Shown in pieces: positions 1-11,959 of a DNA stretch of 64,000 bases (its first letter is position 1; each line of letters starts with the position of its first letter). This stretch comes from Ampelomyces quisqualis (lineage: Eukaryota > Ascomycota > Dothideomycetes > Pleosporales > Phaeosphaeriaceae). A program made the position numbers and the translations under genes. Under the pieces are notes generated by a model. That model had not been told where the DNA came from. It worked only from the letters and a program-made list of their open reading frames with translations, and made no database searches. Location of the stretch: NCBI GenBank assembly GCA_018398575.1, contig JAGTXZ010000011.1, positions 930,001-994,000 on the forward strand. The letters run 5' to 3'.

Positions 1-884
1 ATAGTATTGTTGTCTGTTAGGGCTAGGTTATGCTTAAGAATCCTAATTAAGGCTTAGGGCGTTGTTTCTAAAGAGTTAAGCATCTTAATTGCTGCAGGTG
101 CTATAAGATTCTTAGCTACAGTTTAACTAATCTATTCCTAGACGTTGCTAAGTTTAGTTGCTTGCCTAGTCTATTTTAACGTATTAACTTTGTATTAGCA
201 AACGTCCTTTTTGTAACTGCTAGAGGCAAGTTTGTAGGCAACTAGCTTTAGATTATATTAATTAAAAGCTTTATTGCAGATCTGCGTGTCTAGATTAGTA
301 GCTCTAGGCAGTAAAGCTAAGACTAGTTAACTTAGAGCAGCTAGAAGCTCTAGATATTAAGGTTCCTAGTTGTCAATTAGGAGCACTGTGTTGCTGTCTA
401 GGTTAATCTAATCCTAGACTCCCTTGTTGCAAGCATAAAGCTAGAGTTAGGCAAACTAGTACAGCTAGTCTAACTAGCTAGTTAAGAGAACGTCTAGGCT
501 AATCTTATTATTAGAATAGAAGTCTATAATTAATAACTAGCTAATTAAGTAGAGAGTATTTGTAAAGAGTTTTAAAGAGTATTAGAGTAATTGTTAATCT
601 AGGTAGTACCTTAGCAATACAAGGTACGCAGAAAGAATTAACACTACAGTCTTATAACGCAGGGCTTATAACTATAGGAGCTAAGCAATACTATAGATTA
701 ATTTTTGTTAGTAAAAAAGCTTCTGTTACTTGTTCTATACTATGTAAGGATAGATTAGATTAAATACACTAAGCCAAGAAACAGCTTAATAAGTTAGTCT
801 GGTCCTAAATAGATTCTATCTTATTAGTAACATGCTTGGTTATTACACGTAACAATCCTGTAATCCGCTGATTTACATACTCTG
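1..884. other. RIP-degraded AT-rich sequence left of repeat R, unassigned
   Basis: No intact gene is visible. TAG and TAA occur in all frames. On the minus strand, about 430-1 gives a protein-like reading if in-frame TAG/TAA are treated as former Gln/Trp; it includes the stretch AAIKMLNSLETTPQALIRIL and runs off the left edge. I do not recognise a family. It does not match the left flank of R copy 2, so it lies outside R. Confidence 0.4.
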
Positions 885-899
885 TTACACATTATGTTA

Positions 900-3420
900 T
901 TCTATTATAATTCTATATTGTCTGTTAGTGTATCTAACGCCCTAGACTATGTGCTATTAGCATAGATAGTAGTTAATAGATTTCTATAGTGCACGTAGCT
1001 TACAGCTAGCAAGAAAGTGTATAGCAGCCTGCTTCTGTTATGCATTTTAACATTAGTTTAAGATATTTGTGTTTTTAACTAAATGATTCTACTTTACGTT
1101 CTATAAATTTGTTTATAAAAAGATTAGTTTCTTCTTTTTAACGCTAAGTTTACTATTAGTATAGTAGTATTCTTTTGTTTAAGTATTTTCTCTTAGTATT
1201 ATTAACTAATATTGCAAAGTGTGTAGTACATAGTATTTTACAAAGAATACTATTATTGTCTATTATCTTGTGTGCTTATATAATAGCCTTGTCTCTTGTT
1301 AATATGTCTTATAGTGTAGTGTCTCTGCTTAGTGCTAGTATGCTAGAGTGCTTAACTTTCTACGCTACTATTCTGCCTAGATATTACTATACATATATAA
1401 TTTCTTAATAACCCTGCTCTTTTAGTTGCATAGATTGTGTGCTACTACTTTAGATTATTAATCTAGTCTTTAGCTTAATATAGTTAGTGCTAGGTAATTA
1501 TTCTTTAATTTTAGTGTTTGCTAGGCTAATGTTGTCTAGTTATTTTAGTTAATGCGCTAGCTAAAATACTAGAAATTACAGGCTCTGTAAGATAATTTGT
1601 GCAATAGCTATTCTTATTTTAGTTAAGTATAGTATTGTTACACTTTTCTAACTGTAACTACACTATAACATTACTCTTAGTTTTTACGCTTGCAGATAGC
1701 TTAGCGTTGTCTTATTTTATATATATAGTATTCTTGTATTTATATTAGCGTAGTCTTACTACTTAGTTGCGTATATATTTTTAGCGTTTGTCTTATAGCT
1801 TTGCAGCCATCTATTTTATAGTTGCCTATTATAGTGCTTCTAGCTTGTTAATATATTATCTATTATTTGTAGTAAACTCTTGCTAACTTACGTATGCTTG
1901 CAATTAATCTATTATATCTGTTACTTTGCAGTATAATAGTCTAAAGAGTAATAGTACTTTATAGTTCTTTTCTATCTTATTTAGGCTGTATATTGCAACA
2001 ATCTAGTCTAAAAGGTAGGCTAGATCTTTATAGTTAAGATTGCGCTCTTTAAGTAACTTAATAAAGCTCTTAATATCTATACTGTTAATAACGCGTATAT
2101 CTTTAAGCTAGTTAACTAAATTATTAAGCTTATAGTAGGTCTTTTAGAAGTTATTTATATATAGCTATAGGCTGTAGTATATATTTAGATATATTAAGAT
2201 CTACTAGCTACTGCGTATAGTCTTAGCTCTTATCTTGTTATACTATGCGTAACATTTTTAGCAAATAGCGTAAATAATGTCTATTATCTTAGTATAATAT
2301 TTGCCTATTAAATTTTTTCTACTACAAAGTATAGAAAATAGGCGCAGACTTTAGCCTTCTATGCGCAGGTAATACCTTAGTCTATTAGTTAGTATAGTGT
2401 TATGCTACCTGCAGGCAGAAATATAACTCTATTATCTTAGTAAGTATTGTAACCTCTATTACTATAATAAGCCTACAGTACATTAACACTATATATACTA
2501 AATATTATGTAGTAATTAGTAGCTTATCTAAAGCTCTACTACTATGTGTTTGTAAGGCAGGAACCTATAAATTAGTAACAATACTTATCTGTTTATGCAG
2601 TTATTAAACTACTTTAGCTATTCTAGTATAATGTTAGTGTTAATCTAGGTAGAATTATTGTTCTAATAGATACAACTAAGACTATAGATATTTAAGTTCT
2701 TTTTACTATCTATATAAGTTGTGTAGTTTAAGAATTTTATAAACTATAGAAGTACTTAGTCTAAGCTATCTACGTTTATACATAGTACACTAGTTATATG
2801 CTTTCTATCTAGTCTAAGTCTAGCTTCTAGATTGTCTGCTAATATGTATTAGGGCAAGTGTTTCTAGTATATGCTAGCCTTATCTATGTTGTATAAATCC
2901 TTAGGCGCGTATCTACTTACTACGTTGCAAATCTCTTCTATTATAAGCTTAGTATCCTTAACTATTATACTGCTGTAGTTACCTACTGTTTTTGCAAACT
3001 GTTTATATAACTATACGCTGTGTTATTATTTATATATAGTAAGCTATTTATTATTAAACTCTAGTATTTTGTAGCTGTTGTATTTAGGCAGCTGTTACTA
3101 AAGTTAATGTATAGTTTTGCAAATTATATTGTTAGTAACATTAACATAGGCTACCTGCAACTCTATATACTAGTTATTTAGAGCTGCCTTAAGAGTTTTT
3201 TATTGCAGACACCTATTGTGCGCGTAATTATAGCTAGTGTATTTAGTTTTGTTACTATCTAAGTGTTCTTGCGTTATTAAAAGAATATTAGTTATATTAT
3301 TTAGTTATATATAGTAGCAAAAGGCTCTAGTAGCCTATATAGCAAGTTGTTATAGTATTAAATGCAGAAATAATGCCTTATATTTGTAAACCTTAACACG
3401 TTCTGTAATAGTCTAGGTAT
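900..3420 (-). pseudogene. Degraded pogo/CENP-B type (DDE_1) transposase with long C-terminal extension, in R copy 1
   Basis: Read on the minus strand with TAG/TAA taken as former Gln/Trp, an N-terminal helix-turn-helix-like part (about 3,420-3,010) leads into a DDE_1-type core. It shows YAPKDLYNIDKAS (about 2,915; family D-E region, here E to K), then LLLIYRF (about 2,570) where the family has an Asp, then PAGSITLYQTDQG (about 2,390). The second catalytic Asp reads Tyr here and Asn in copy 2, so the enzyme is dead. The frame appears to run on to about 900 as a K/E/Q-rich, coiled-coil-like region, much longer than typical fungal pogo transposases (about 500-550 residues). Family assignment is by eye and fairly secure for the core; whether the extension belongs to the same protein is an inference. 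Confidence 0.75.
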
Positions 3421-3707
3421 AACTATATTGCTAGTTAGGTATTAGACCTTAACCTATCTATAAACTAGATAATATAAGCTTAAAGTTGTAGTAGCAGAAT
3501 AATAGTAGAAACTAGATATATTTATAAAGAGTAATCTACTGTCTAATATAGTAAAGACAATACACTTGCGCATACTAATACTCTAGTAGCTACTTATAGC
3601 ATTTAATATGAAACAAAATCTAAGCTTAGCCTTAAACCTATACTAGTATAATTATAGCACTAATTAGTTACTTTAGGTGCCTATTGTAATAGATAGCTTG
3701 CAATTAA
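3421..3707. other. RIP-degraded spacer upstream of the R transposase relic
   Basis: AT-rich sequence between the transposase N-terminus and the first tandem array. No coding reading or site recognised. Confidence 0.4.
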
Positions 3708-3895
3708 CGCTAATAGTACTCTTTAGTAAATAATAGTTATAGACAGTGCAACGTAACTATAGCTACTAGTTATTAAAAGAGCCTGCTGTAGTAGTAGGTT
3801 GCGTATAGCACTAGTAGTATTCTTTAGTAAACAATAGTTACTAATAGTGCAACGCAACTATAGCTGCTAGTTATTAGAAAGGCCTAATTATAGAT
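3708..3895. repeat. Tandem array T1, about 100-bp unit, 2 units (R copy 1)
   Basis: Two units, recognisable by agtactctttagtaaa near 3,715 and agtattctttagtaaa near 3,815, each followed by a segment ending gctagttatta. The matching array in R copy 2 has about four units. Confidence 0.8.
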
Positions 3896-4496
3896 ATTAA
3901 TGCGTTTAAGGTATTTGCTGCCTTATATACTATGCACAAGATTTATAAAGTATTACGCGTTACTTCTTATATATATTCTTCTCTACTAAGCGCTTCTAAG
4001 ATAAACAAATGCAGACCTATTGTTTTAATTTATACAGGTGTTCTTTAAGGTCTTAGCTATGCCTACTAGCGTAGTAGGTATCCTTTTTGTTAATAGCTAG
4101 CAGGATTTTAGTATAGATAAGTTTAATGCGCGTAACTTCTTTACGTTAGTAGAAGTTCTTAAAGCTATAATAAAGCTTAGTAATAATAGAAGACTTAATA
4201 TTGTTTAAGTTATAGTTAGAATATCTTAATATCTAGACGTTAGATTGCTGCTTGTAAGGTCTAACAGAAATATATTGTATATAGTATAAGAAAGGTTACA
4301 GATACTTAGGTAGGCTTTACTGTTAAAGAGCTTAATAAAAGTGCTAGGATAGAGAAGTCTTAACAAACAACTGTAACTTAACGTTATCTTTAATTTTTAC
4401 TTGTAACAATGTATAGACAAAAGTATGTAAATTGTAGTTATATCTCTAATATCTTCTAGTTACCTAATAGTATAAGAATTGTGTTCTTAAGTTAAG
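3896..4496. other. RIP-degraded spacer between arrays T1 and T2
   Basis: Conserved in R copy 2 (about 56,071-56,680). No convincing reading frame; the region is AT-rich and saturated with stops. Confidence 0.4.
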
Positions 4497-5030
4497 CTAA
4501 GTTGTTAATATGCGCACTAGAATGCTATTATAGCTATTGTTATAGAGATTCTTATTGTTAAACACGTTATAAGGTATCTTAGTTAAGTAATAGTATTGCA
4601 GAATATAATAAAGTTGTTGTAACAATAGCGCTCTTATATTAGGCTAAGTTATTAATATGCGCACTAAGATGCTATTATAGCTATTGTTGTAGAAATTCTT
4701 GTTGTTAAACACGTTATAAGGTATCTTAGTTAAGTAATAGTATTATAGGATATAACAAAGTTATTGCAATAATAGCGCTTTTAAGTTAGGCTAAGTTATT
4801 AATATGCGTACTAGAATGCTATTGTAGCTGTTGTTATAGAGATCCTTGTTATTAAATATGTTATAAGGTATCTTAGTTAAGTAATAGTGTTGCAGAATAT
4901 AACAAAGTTGTTGCAATAATAGCGCTTTTATATTAGGCTAAGTTGTTAATATGCGCACTAAGATGCTGTTATAGCTATTGTTGTAGAGATCTTTGTTGTT
5001 AAACACGTTATAAGGTATCTTAGTTATGCT
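4497..5030. repeat. Tandem array T2, 147-bp unit, about 3.7 units (R copy 1)
   Basis: The landmark ctaagtt[g/a]ttaat falls at 4,497, 4,644, 4,791 and 4,938, a period of exactly 147 bp. Each unit contains a gcgcacta-like stretch and aacacgttataaggtatctt or a close variant. R copy 2 has the same array with the same period. Confidence 0.9.
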
Positions 5031-5365
5031 ACAACATCTAAACAGCTGCTAAAGAGTTTATTTAGGACATAAATTTACTTCTATACTAGTAGGCTAAGAA
5101 GTAGCGCAGGTGTAGTGCTAACAACATAGTAAAGCTTAGTTCTAGATTTTTAAAAACTACACAAACATATAGACGTAATAGGTATAGTTTTAGTTTTATA
5201 AGAATAAAAATATAAAAAAGAATTAAGTCTTTTAGACTTAAAAGAAATATATATATAAAGATAGTAACATTAAATTAGAAGTATAAGTTACGTGTTAAGA
5301 AGCAGCTATATATATAACTTACACGTAGTTTATTTTACATAGTATAAACGCAGCTCTTAGTCTTA

Positions 5366-5750
5366 TAATAAATAAAAATAATATAATATTCTGTGTATAT
5401 TTTAACAAAAGACTGTTACCTTAACTCTAAGACTAGAGACACATAAGTAAATTTATTTCTAGTTTTAAAGTTAAGAAAATATAAGAAGGCGCAAGTGTAT
5501 AATAGATAAAAATAATATAAGGTTCTATATATGTTTTAACAAAAGACTGTTACTTTAACCCTAAGACTAGAGATACATAAGTAAATTTATCTTTAGTTTT
5601 AAGGTTAAGAAAATGTAAGAAGGCGCAAGTGTATAATAGATAAAAATAACACAAGGTTTTATATATGTTTTAACAAAAGACTATTACTTTAACTCTAAGA
5701 CTAGAAACATATAGGTAAATTTATCTCTAGTTTTAATGTTAAGAAAACAT
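5366..5750. repeat. Tandem array T3, about 134-bp unit, 3 units (R copy 1)
   Basis: The landmark ataaaaataa falls at 5,372, 5,505 and about 5,640. Each unit contains acaaaagactgttac (or variant) and gtaaatttatct. It is matched by three units in R copy 2. Confidence 0.85.
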
Positions 5751-5765
5751 ATATATAGCAAGAGG

Positions 5766-6738
5766 CAGAAAGTAGCTAGCTAGTAAGGCTATTATATACT
5801 CTATTAGCGCTAATAGTTTAAGAGCAAGCAGCACATAGATGCGTTTAATATATAGTAGTTTGTTAATAGTATTTATTACTATTTAGCTCTTGTTGTATTT
5901 GCACATTGTAGTAAGTTAGAATAGTAGTCTTTAGTAGATAACTATTCTATACTGTGCTAGAGAAAGAATATAAATTAGATTTGTAGGCATTTTAAAACTA
6001 GATAAGATTAAATGTACTAGCTGCTTAGAACATTAGTTTACACTGTATATAAATTATACTTATTATTTTCTACTATTAAGTCATTGCCTACGCCTGTTAC
6101 TAGTCTTACCTATAGTATATATAGTACACTATTCTACTTGCTTCTATCTGTACTAAGCCTAGCTACCTTAGTACAGGTTATATACTAGGCTGCTAGAGCT
6201 ACTAGTCTATTTTTTTTATACTTTTAAACTTTATACGTGTCTACTTGCAGTTATACTTACCTTTTTCTACGTTTAGGTTCTACTATATATATTCTAAACG
6301 CAGGGTAACTTACTTATTCCAGAGTGTTAATATTTTCTAGCACAAGAATTATTATTAATATTAATCTCTATTAAGCTATGTTAGCTAGCCTAACTAACCT
6401 AGTTATTAACAAGTAAGTACTAGTGCAATTACGTAACAGTTGTTAGTATAATAAAAAATATAGAAAAAAAGAAAAATTTTAGTTGTTGCGCTTACAACTA
6501 TTAGTATAGATCTATATACAAGTTAGGTAACTATTAGCTATAGTAGACTTTAGTAGACTATAGTAGATAATAGACTATACAGTACAAGATAGATGCTGCT
6601 AGTAACTACTTTAACACTACGTAACTAATATTAATACTATTTTTACACACTTAGTTTTCTTATACCTAAACTACAGAGTTATACATAAGTAAATTAGTAA
6701 TAGATTGTATATATATACTGTGTAGCTTTTATACTAAG
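5766..6738. other. RIP-degraded spacer between array T3 and the long R gene
   Basis: AT-rich and conserved in copy 2. It probably includes the promoter of the downstream plus-strand gene, but I cannot recognise promoter elements. No coding reading is convincing. Confidence 0.35.
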
Positions 6739-9700
6739 ATGTACACAGAACTTGTTAAACATAGTACTAAATACTAGACGCGTTACTACTTACTAATTAA
6801 TAATATGCAAGTTATAACTTCTAAAACTATAATATAATACTACAACTCTAATAGCTGTAACATAATAGATACTACTATAGATAACGTAGTACCTATTTTA
6901 TATAGCAACACCTTATGTAAACGCGACTATACTCTAGCTAAATATAAAGCAAGAGAGTAGATAGGCCTAATATTAGTATTTATATAAGAATAGGATAAGC
7001 TATTTAAGATAGTAAGTAGATAGTATACTAGCAAACTAGTTAGTTTAGAATTAGCAGACGCAAAGTAGTAGGCTACACACAGCTAAATAGTGCACGCGTG
7101 CTAACACTAATAGGAATAACATAGTAGAGCCCTTTAGTTTACTTTTTGCACTAGTGTTTGCATTGTAGCTGCAAAGAATAAAATACATATTAGGTAATAT
7201 TAATAGCCTCTTTACTAATATACAGCTATACTAGCTATATTTATAGCTACAGTCTTAATTAAGGCGCTAATAGTAACAGGCTATGTTAAATATTTAATCT
7301 AGGCTATAAGACAACGTATAGATATATAAGAACGTTATAATTATATCTAAGTTATTAAACCTCTAACCTAACTAATATATATTTGTATACTAGAATATTA
7401 TGTTATAGATTACTTTTATACTTAGTTATTGCCTATTTGCTAACAAGATACTTTACGCACCTAGCTGTTTATTTACAGGTACACCTAATAATTCTATAAG
7501 AGTATATTACAAACTACACTTAAAAGATTAGTAGTAGTTAATATAACAGCGCTTACTAGATAGTGCAACTCTTATGCTAGTTATACTAGTAGTAGACAAA
7601 ACATAGTTATCTATAATATCTAGCAACGTAGCAGCATAGCAAATATATGTTACTATTAGAAATCTTAACTATAAGGCACAATAACGCAGAACAACACCTA
7701 AGACACTACTAGCTAGATTTATTCTAACATCTAAGCTTTTAGACTTTATTCTAAAGAGTAAAGTATATTATTACTGTATAGGTAAACTATTGTTGCGTAA
7801 GTACTAACTACAGCGTTAATAACAAAGAGTTACTATAGAAAACAAAAGCTAACTAGTAACTGCAGCACTTAAAAAGGCTGCTAAATACAGCATATAACTA
7901 GAGTATACTAACTAACAGACGTAACAGTATTACCTAACTATTTATGCAATTCTAGCTAACTATAAAGAGTAAGTGCTACTAACAGGTGTAAAGAAAAACA
8001 AACACTATACTTAATGCACAGTACTACTAGACAAACAAGAAAACTTGTGCAATAAATATCTATAGCAAATAGAAGAGTATACACGCTTGTAATAGAGTTG
8101 TTGTCTTAATAAAGAATATAAGAATTACATTTATCTAGTAGAGTGCTTTAGCTAGAATTACTACAACTTTAACATACACAAGTTATTAGCTATAGATATA
8201 TTATATCTACTACTTAAGAGGTTAGTTATAAAGATATTAGAGTTTATAAAAGACATACTAATAGACATATACTCTAGACAAAAGAAGAGCTAGAATAGTG
8301 CTGTAGTTCTAGTAGCAAAAGACAACAGCTGTGCCTAGTTAAATAAAAGGTTCTGCTAGGTTAAGTATAACACTAGACTAAAATAGTTTAATAACAAGAG
8401 GGCTTTTATAGAAGTGTTACAGTAGACTAGCGCAGAACAAAATGTAGTAATTTGCTAATTTGTAGTAGTAGTGTCTTTTCTGCTAGCAACTAAAGCACTA
8501 TACGCGTTACATTTTATCTAGGCTGCGTAGAATCTACTAGTACTATTATAATACAAGAGTTATAACAAAAATATATTAGGGTATATATTGTTAGCTATTA
8601 AACAAATAGATGTTCTAAAAGAAGAGTTTTAACTTTTTAGACAAACGCAAGAAAAAGAAAAGGATTTTAACTACTCTAAATAGCACGCGCTAACCTATAT
8701 TATTAACAATATTTATATATATAGAGCTCTTGATAGCATATGCACTAGAATAAACAGCAAGGCCTACTATATTACAATAGTAAAACAATTCTACCTAATA
8801 ATAAATAAGAGAGATTTTCTTGCGCAGATCTACCTTTACAACTTTAGACAGCTTACGCTTATAGCATTTAAACACAAGACAGTTATAGACTAAAGTTAAT
8901 AGTGTACTACTACTAACTAGTGCAAGTACACCTTTACTACAAGCGTGTTAACAGCAATACTATTTAGATAACTTAGATAGTCTATACTAGGCATGTTACT
9001 AAATTCTATTATACTACTTTCTAGTAAGGTTACTATATATATTACGTTGCTAGACTTTATATATGCTGCTGCAGTATTTGTTTAATACTACTATTAAAAG
9101 GTAACTAGCTGCCTTATTACTCTATATAACAAAGATAGACAAGACTTTAAATTTTACTAGGTAAATAGAATAAATGTAAAAATACACTCTTCTATAAGAT
9201 ACTAAAGGCTATTAAGTAAATACTACAACAACTTCAAATATTACAAAGAAGATATATTGTAATACGCGCTTTACTAGTATAGAACTAGAAAATAGCGCAA
9301 AGATTACGTGTAGGTGCAAGAGTTTAAATATAAAGACTATACGCAACTGTCTTAAACTGTTGCAAACAGTAGAGCTGTAGCTTAGGTGCACCTAATACTT
9401 ACATTTATTAACAATAAATACTAAAACAAGAACAGAAAGAAATATAAGTATACAAGTGCCTTTTATAAGGTTATAGCGTTTAACAATAATAGTTAAATTA
9501 ATTATATAATAAAGATACTAAGCGTGCGCTACTGTATATATAGTATAAAGACTAAGCAATACACACTATAAGTATTTAAGGTATATAATATAATAAATAT
9601 TATTTGCTCTATACACCTAGTACTAAAGGATCTACTTATACTTAATAATAAGGTTTTTGTTTTATACTATGTAAACAATTACATTAATTAAGACAAATAT

Positions 9701-10850
9701 AATAGACTATATTCTTTTACGTTTAATTAAGACTAGACACGTATAGTACAGAATTATAAACAGAAGCAAATGTAGCAAGACAGCTAGTATATAGTATTAG
9801 ACATAGTAAATAGAATTATATATCTAATAATAGCCCTACTATTGCTTTAACATACCTAATAGAACGTAAACCTACTAACATAACAAGCACTATAATATAA
9901 GACTATAGCGCAAGGCTACTAACGTAATCTCTTTACTATACACTATATACTACTTTAAACGCGTAATACTAGTAACTCTTATCTACGTACGCAAGTATTA
10001 TAAAGATATTGCAATAGTTACCTAGAATTGCTAGTTAGTGCTAATAGAAGAATAGCACTACTATAGCAACACTAAACATAATTGTTAAAAGATAGTATAT
10101 GCAATATAATGTAACTAATAGCAGAAGAATATAACTTAATATACTCTAACGTAAAATAAGAAATAAGAAGGTAGAAGATACTAGGCTGTTCTTTACAAAC
10201 AATTATAGTAAAAGAATACTTTTAGCAAATTATAAGAGCAATTACATTATAATAGAACAGACTACTATAGAACGCAGCTAACATTTGCCTTATCTAGACA
10301 ATTACACACTTTACTATCTAATGTAACTATAACGCAGTCTAATAGATACGCTTGCAACAAAATAAAACTAAACTAAAGAACAATTAGAAGTAAGCTTTAC
10401 TAGATAGAAACCTGCGTAAAAAGATAATAGAAACAGTTAATAAAGAGTTAAGTATAACATAAATTACTTCTAATATAACAACTATATTAGTATTAAACGT
10501 AACTAGAAACAAGCACACTCTTATTAAGACAAACTAGCTGTTATATGCACACTATAACCTGCTAGCAATAGACAAGTATATTAACAACCTTAATTATAAT
10601 TTGTTTGTGTAGACATTAGAGCACAAATTAGGCTCTAAAAGTAAATGTAATAGCATATATCACTATACAAAGAAGAGAGATAAGTAGGCGTAAATATAGA
10701 TATCTACAAAAGCACGCTAGCACAGCGCATTATAAGAGACAGTTGCATTAAAGATATACTAGGCGTTATTTATAATTAAACTACAAACATAACTAGCATA
10801 GTAGCATACTAGATCTGTACTAATAACTTACTAGGTAAATAGTTTTCTGC
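6739..10850 (+). pseudogene. Long unrecognised gene relic of repeat R (copy 1)
   Basis: An ATG at 6,739 opens a reading that, with TAG/TAA read as former Gln/Trp, stays protein-like to about 7,690 (for example YTLAKYKAREQIGLILVFI). From about 7,690 a different plus frame stays protein-like to about 10,850 (for example TYIINNIYIYRALDSI and TIYITLLDFIYAAAVFV). The switch could be an intron or a frameshift. Together they would make a protein of about 1,300 residues. I do not recognise a domain. R copy 2 has the same arrangement with its own 1-bp indel near 60,967. The gene ends just before array T4. Function unknown; the strand call rests on amino-acid composition and persistence of frame, so it is moderate. 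Confidence 0.5.
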
Positions 10851-10866
10851 GTGTAAGGCTACTAAA

Positions 10867-11490
10867 TTGCTTATATTGCGCGCATAACTATTTACACTAA
10901 TAGTAGACAACTATTATATACGCTAATATTTAGTTAAAGATAAAAGAGCACCTAATTGCCTATATTGCGCGCACTACTATTTGTGCTAACAGTAGATAAC
11001 TATTGTATACGCTAATATTTAGTTAAAGACAAAAGAGTACCTAATTACTTATATTGCGCGCACTACTATTTGTGCTAATAGTAGATAACTATTGTGTACG
11101 CTAACATTTAGTTAAGAATAGAAAGGTACCTAATTACCTATATTGCGCGCATAACTATTTGTGCTAATAGTAGATAACTATTGTGTACGCTAACATTTAG
11201 TTAAGAATAGAAAGGTATCTAATTACCTATATTGCGCGCATAACTATTTGTGCTAATAGTAGACAACTATTATATACGCTAACATTTAGTTAAAGACAGA
11301 AGGCACCTAATTACTTACATTGCGCGCATAACTATTTGTACTAATAGTAGACAACTATTATGTACGCTAACATTTAGTTAAGAACAGAAAGCACTTAATT
11401 GCCTATATTACGCGCACAATTATTTGTGCTAACAACAGACAATTGTTATGTACACTAGCACGTAGTTAAGGATAAGAGGCTATCTAATTA
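10867..11490. repeat. Tandem array T4, 88-89-bp unit, 7 units (R copy 1)
   Basis: The landmark attgcgcgc (or attacgcgc) falls at about 10,875, 10,964, 11,053, 11,142, 11,231, 11,319 and 11,407. Every unit contains the short inverted repeat aatagtagacaactatt, which could form a small hairpin, plus the near-palindrome tgcgcgca. R copy 2 has six units. The array lies between the two plus-strand gene relics of R, about 220 bp upstream of the second gene's ATG. Confidence 0.9.
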
Positions 11491-11709
11491 AACAACCTAA
11501 CTACTACGCTCTAGTAGAATTTAAGGTAATATTAGACTGTATATGTTACAAAAACTCTACTTATACCTATAAAGTAAAAACTCTGTTACGCTACACATAT
11601 TGCTTACTTCTGCTACTCTTGCTAATAGTTTTTTAATATTTAAAGAGTAAGTGCTTACTCTGTTTACTCTGCACTAAGCAGCAAATTTAAGTAATATTAG
11701 TAGTACACT

Positions 11710-11751
11710 ATGTCTTTGTCTAAACAAGAGCTAAAACAAGCGCTAATAGAC
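11710..11751 (+). pseudogene. Second R gene relic, first 14 codons, interrupted by Copia (copy 1)
   Basis: An ATG at 11,710 begins MSLSKQELKQALID. The frame is cut after codon 14 by the Copia element and resumes directly after the duplicated TAGAC at 16,999. In copy 2 the same codons are uninterrupted (63,815 onward), although the ATG there reads ATA, a RIP-type change. Comparing the two copies proves both the insertion and the frame. Confidence 0.75.
11747..11751. other. Target-site duplication of the Copia element, left (TAGAC)
   Basis: TAGAC precedes the 5' LTR and recurs at 16,994-16,998 after the 3' LTR. The uninterrupted site in R copy 2 reads tagat at the equivalent position, a RIP variant. 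Confidence 0.9.
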
Positions 11752-11920
11752 TGTTAAATAGCAGGTGTTAGAGCAATAGAGAGGCGATTACCTTGCTAAG
11801 AAAGGCGCAGAAGCCTTTACTAGAACACAAGCAAGATAGCTAGTAACTAGAAGACACAACAACATAGAATAAGAAAAAAACTATTAATTTAATTAATCTA
11901 ATATATTGTTTTATTTAACA
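11752..11920 (+). repeat. Copia 5' LTR (169 bp)
   Basis: Begins tgttaaatagcagg and ends tttaaca. It is the same length as the 3' LTR, and most differences are transitions. Confidence 0.92.
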
Positions 11921-11959
11921 ATTAAGAGTCTTACTGCCTTTATAAAGCTATTAACTATG

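Noticed and set aside
1175..1408. Open plus-strand frame of 77 codons
   Set aside because: Lies opposite the minus-strand transposase extension; the equivalent in R copy 2 is not conserved as a plus-strand protein. Treated as a shadow.
6739..10850. Possible telomere-linked RecQ helicase
   Set aside because: Large fungal repeat genes often are, but I found no Walker, DEAH or zinc-binding motif in any frame, so no assignment is made.
3708..11490. Regularly spaced repeats resembling a CRISPR array
   Set aside because: Whole units are repeated without unique spacers, and the context is a eukaryotic transposon.
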